Shown here: piece by piece, positions 14,256 through 16,047 of the stretch
Numbering within the stretch: position 1 is the stretch's first letter
Layout of the letters: each line of letters starts with the position of its first letter
From: Desulfobacula sp.
Lineage (GTDB): Bacteria > Desulfobacterota > Desulfobacteria > Desulfobacterales > Desulfobacteraceae
Assembly (NCBI RefSeq): GCF_021107415.1
Contig: NZ_JAIOSW010000497.1
Span: 1 to 16,047 of the forward strand
DNA length: 16,047 bases
Direction of reading: 5' to 3'
Notes under the pieces: generated by a model
What the model was told of the DNA's origin: nothing
What the model saw: only the letters and a program-made list of their open reading frames with translations
Databases searched by the model: none
Position numbers and translations under genes: made by a program

Positions 14256-14849
14256 ATGAAAAACCAATCAAAACAAATTTTCCGTGAACATGGTGGTCAA
14301 CTTAGAATGAGTGAAGCCATCAAAAACGGTATTTCGCGTTATATGCTATATAAGCTAAGGGACAAAGGTGTCATCGAACAGATAAGCAGAGGTGTCTATC
14401 GACTGAAAGAGCTTCCACCGATTAACAATCCTGATCTGGTTACAGTGAGCCTTAGATTTCCGAAATCTGTCATTTGCCTTATCTCAGCACTGGCGTTTCA
14501 TGACATCACAACACAGATTCCACACTCTGTTTCTATAGCGGTATATAGATCTTCGCGACTCCCTTCGCTTGACTACCCTCCTATTCAGTCACACCGATTT
14601 TCAAATGACGCTTTTAATGCTGGCATCGAAAACCATCGGATTGATGAGGTGCCTGTAAGAATTTATAATATAGAAAAAACCCTGGCCGATTGTTTCAAAT
14701 TTCGCAATAAGGTTGGAATGGATGTCGTTTTGGAAGCATTGAAACTCTATAAAACAAGAAGAAATTTCAATCTCAATAAACTCATCAAATATGCAAAAAT
14801 CTGTCGGGTTAAAAATGTGATGCTGCCCTATCTGGAAACAATAATATGA
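14256..14849 (+). CDS. abiEi: AbiEi-type antitoxin/transcriptional regulator (type IV toxin-antitoxin)
   Basis: 197 residues. An N-terminal winged-helix region (LRMSEAIKNGISRYMLYKLRDKGVIEQISRGVYRL, residues 17-50) is the AbiEi DNA-binding domain. It is followed by the antitoxin domain with VTVSLRFPKSVICLISALAFHDIT, IPHSVSIAV and VPVRIYNIEKTLADCFKFRNKVGMDVVLEAL, all typical of the family. AbiEi proteins repress their own operon and neutralise the AbiEii nucleotidyltransferase toxin without forming a stable complex (type IV). The stop overlaps the start of abiEii by ATGA (14846-14849), so the two were translationally coupled. The start ATG has no clear Shine-Dalgarno, and a tiny in-frame-stopped ORF (MSEKYL) overlaps it. 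The gene is intact although its partner toxin is broken. Confidence 0.85.
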   Translation: MKNQSKQIFREHGGQLRMSEAIKNGISRYMLYKLRDKGVIEQISRGVYRLKELPPINNPDLVTVSLRFPKSVICLISALAFHDITTQIPHSVSIAVYRSSRLPSLDYPPIQSHRFSNDAFNAGIENHRIDEVPVRIYNIEKTLADCFKFRNKVGMDVVLEALKLYKTRRNFNLNKLIKYAKICRVKNVMLPYLETII

Positions 14850-15777
14850 AATCAGCTAAGAACATCCCGGCATCTGTGCGGCAACGACTTCTTAATCGGG
14901 CTAAAACTGATCAGCGCCCTTTTAATGAGTTGCTTCAATATTATGCCATGGAGAGATTTCTGTACAGATTTTCCTTATCGGTACATGCGGATTGATTTAT
15001 TCTTAAAGGCGCATTAATGCTCAGGATTTGGCGATCTCCAGGGTCCCCCCCCCAACCATGGACATTGATATGCCTGGAATTACGAGCAACAACGAGGCTG
15101 AAATCATAAGACAAATCCAGGATATAATGATTGTGGATGTGGAACCGGATGGATTGGATTTTGATCCCGATTCCATTCAGTGTGAACGGATTACCGAAGA
15201 TGCGGATTATGAGGGAATCAGGCTACGATTCCTGGGAAAACTGGAAAAAGCAAGGATACATATGCAACTGGACATCGGTTTCGGGGATGCTGTATATCCA
15301 AAACCTGAGAGACTTGAATTCCCTACTATACTTGATTTTCCTGTACCACATTTGCTCTGTTACAGCCGCGAAAGTTCAATCGCTGAAAAATTTGAAGCTA
15401 TGGTCAAACTGGGTATATTGAATAGCCGTATGAAAGATTTTTATGATATCTGGTTATTGTCACGGCTTTATGATTTTGATGGCAACACTTTAACTGAGGC
15501 TATCCGAATTACTTTTGAAAGACGGGGAACAAAATTATCTCCAAAAATCGAAGCATTCACTGAATTTTTTAGAGATGCCAAGCAGACTCAATGGATTGCG
15601 TTTTGGAAAAGACTCCAACAACAACATGTCCCAGCATCATTTAAAGAGATTGCAATTATGGTAGATAATTTTATCTCTCCGATTATTTCAGATCTTTCCT
15701 CTGAAAGTTCAAATCCGAAAAAATGGTCTGCCCCTGGCCCCTGGGTTTATGCAAAGAAATCCAACTCGAAAGAATAA
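14846..15777 (+). pseudogene. abiEii: AbiEii-type nucleotidyltransferase toxin, disrupted
   Basis: Joined frames give an AbiEii/AbiGii toxin of about 310 residues: SAKNIPASVRQRLLNRA, HAD-x-FILKGALMLRIW, TMDIDMPG, QLDIGFGDAVYP, ESSIAEKFEAMVKLGILNSR, MKDFYDIWLLSR. TMDIDM holds the D-x-D metal site of the nucleotidyltransferase core. Two lesions are visible. TGA at 14993-14995 stands where the family has Arg (HADRFILKG), a CGA-to-TGA transition. A run of nine C at 15045-15053 shifts the frame; seven C would restore SPGSPPTMDIDM with the spacing seen in relatives. An ATG at 15028 opens the downstream frame but is not a credible start, since it would lose the KGAL motif. The toxin should therefore be inactive. 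A longer C run could still switch frame, but the TGA would remain. Confidence 0.85.
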
Positions 15778-15801
15778 GCTGTAAAAAAGATATTTCAACA
15801 A

Positions 15802-15831
15802 CAGAATTCTACGGATGAACCGTAGATTCTG
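15802..15831. terminator. Strong hairpin after the AbiE unit, possible terminator
   Basis: CAGAATTCTACGG pairs with CCGTAGATTCTG around the loop ATGAA, a 12-bp stem with one bulged T. No T-tract follows directly on the plus strand, so termination is possible but not canonical. It lies 25 bp past the toxin stop. Nothing else is seen between it and the vapB promoter. Confidence 0.45.
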
Positions 15832-15918
15832 GGTTACAAAAAGACAAAAATAATTGGATGATCTTGCTCAACACTGCAAGGCAGTGAGAAAACTCATGGC
15901 CTGATTTTAACAATATAC

Positions 15919-15956
15919 TTGACATCACACATCAAAATACTTACAATTATGTGTAA
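15919..15956 (+). promoter_or_regulatory. Sigma-70 promoter with overlapping dyad before vapB
   Basis: TTGACA at 15919-15924, a 17-bp spacer and TACAAT at 15942-15947. TTACA (15941-15945) and TGTAA (15952-15956) form an inverted repeat over the -10 box, a natural place for autorepression by a VapB/VapBC complex. Confidence 0.7.
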
Positions 15957-15976
15957 ATAAAAATGGAGGTATTATT

Positions 15977-16047
15977 ATGGCTACAAATCTTGCATTAGAT
16001 GATTCTTTGATTGAAGAAGCAAAAATAATTGGAAAACATCGAACCAA
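15977..16047 (+). CDS. vapB: VapB-type antitoxin, N-terminal part (runs off the window)
   Basis: The first 23 codons read MATNLALDDSLIEEAKIIGK and then HRT, a close match to the N-terminus of VapB antitoxins of the DUF2191 type (MATNLALD-x-LI-EA-x-x-GxH-x-TK), which form ribbon-helix-helix DNA-binding dimers. GGAGG at 15965-15969 lies 7 bp before the ATG. VapB normally neutralises a PIN-domain ribonuclease, VapC, encoded just downstream. That gene would lie beyond the right edge, so the pair cannot be confirmed here. Confidence 0.8.
   Translation, partial: MATNLALDDSLIEEAKIIGKHRT

Noticed and set aside
14993..14995. TGA in the AbiEii gene read as selenocysteine
   Set aside because: The family has Arg, not Cys, at this place (HADRFILKG), a CGA-to-TGA change explains it, and a second lesion follows.
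4475..14995. A variant genetic code in which TGA is always sense
   Set aside because: The two internal TGA codons replace different residues (Cys and Arg), and other genes such as abiEi end normally at TGA, so reassignment is not supported.
15028..15777. Separate nucleotidyltransferase gene starting at ATG 15028
   Set aside because: No ribosome site precedes this ATG, and the family's N-terminal motifs lie just upstream in the shifted frame, so it is the rear part of abiEii.

Overview
The window looks like chromosomal DNA of a Deltaproteobacterium close to Desulfobacterales. This is an inference from protein types and style: a probable selenocysteine-containing DsbA-like protein, a giant exported Cys-rich protein with a gingipain-type (C25) protease core and a dockerin-like tail, a -24/-12 promoter, and many decayed accessory genes. 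No rRNA, tRNA, CRISPR array or transposase gene is seen.

Layout. 1-213 is the tail of a PatB/MalY-type PLP lyase. 413-2435 holds a 69-aa conserved-type small protein and a membrane acyltransferase with an unusual exported carbohydrate-binding-like C-terminal domain. Two near-identical 27-bp hairpin repeats bracket this module (362-388 and 2559-2585); the second is also a good minus-strand terminator. 2641-3920 (minus) is a gene graveyard: a malonyl-CoA-synthetase-like gene with internal deletions, fused in frame to the C-terminal part of a bile-acid:sodium-symporter-like (SBF) gene that carries an amber stop. 4016-4888 (minus) encodes an exported protein with propeller-type repeats and a DsbA-like domain. 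An in-frame TGA sits exactly at the first Cys of its CPYC motif, followed by a SECIS-like hairpin, so it is read here as one 290-aa selenoprotein gene rather than two ORFs. 5298-11951 is the 2217-residue multidomain exported protease-like protein, preceded by a -24/-12 (sigma-54) promoter.

From about 11987 onward the region is accessory in character. It contains a DUF4143 fragment and a DUF4386 fragment back to back at an AAAGGATA repeat, two integron attC-like sites (about 12582-12661 and 14017-14111), and between them an ArsR-family repressor plus a 54-aa CxCxC-repeat, metallothionein-like peptide (minus strand) with duplicated operators, and a frameshifted GNAT acetyltransferase. Next come an AbiE toxin-antitoxin pair (intact antitoxin, toxin broken by a nonsense codon and a poly-C frameshift) and, at the right edge, the start of a VapB-type antitoxin gene with a textbook promoter.

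How the genes may work together (inference). The divergently transcribed DsbA-like selenoprotein could act on disulfides of exported Cys-rich proteins such as its giant neighbour. The ArsR/CxCxC-peptide unit looks like a self-regulated metal or metalloid response. The AbiE and VapB units fit integron-like or other mobile accessory DNA. The most notable items are the candidate DsbA-like selenoprotein and the ArsR-regulated CxCxC peptide.
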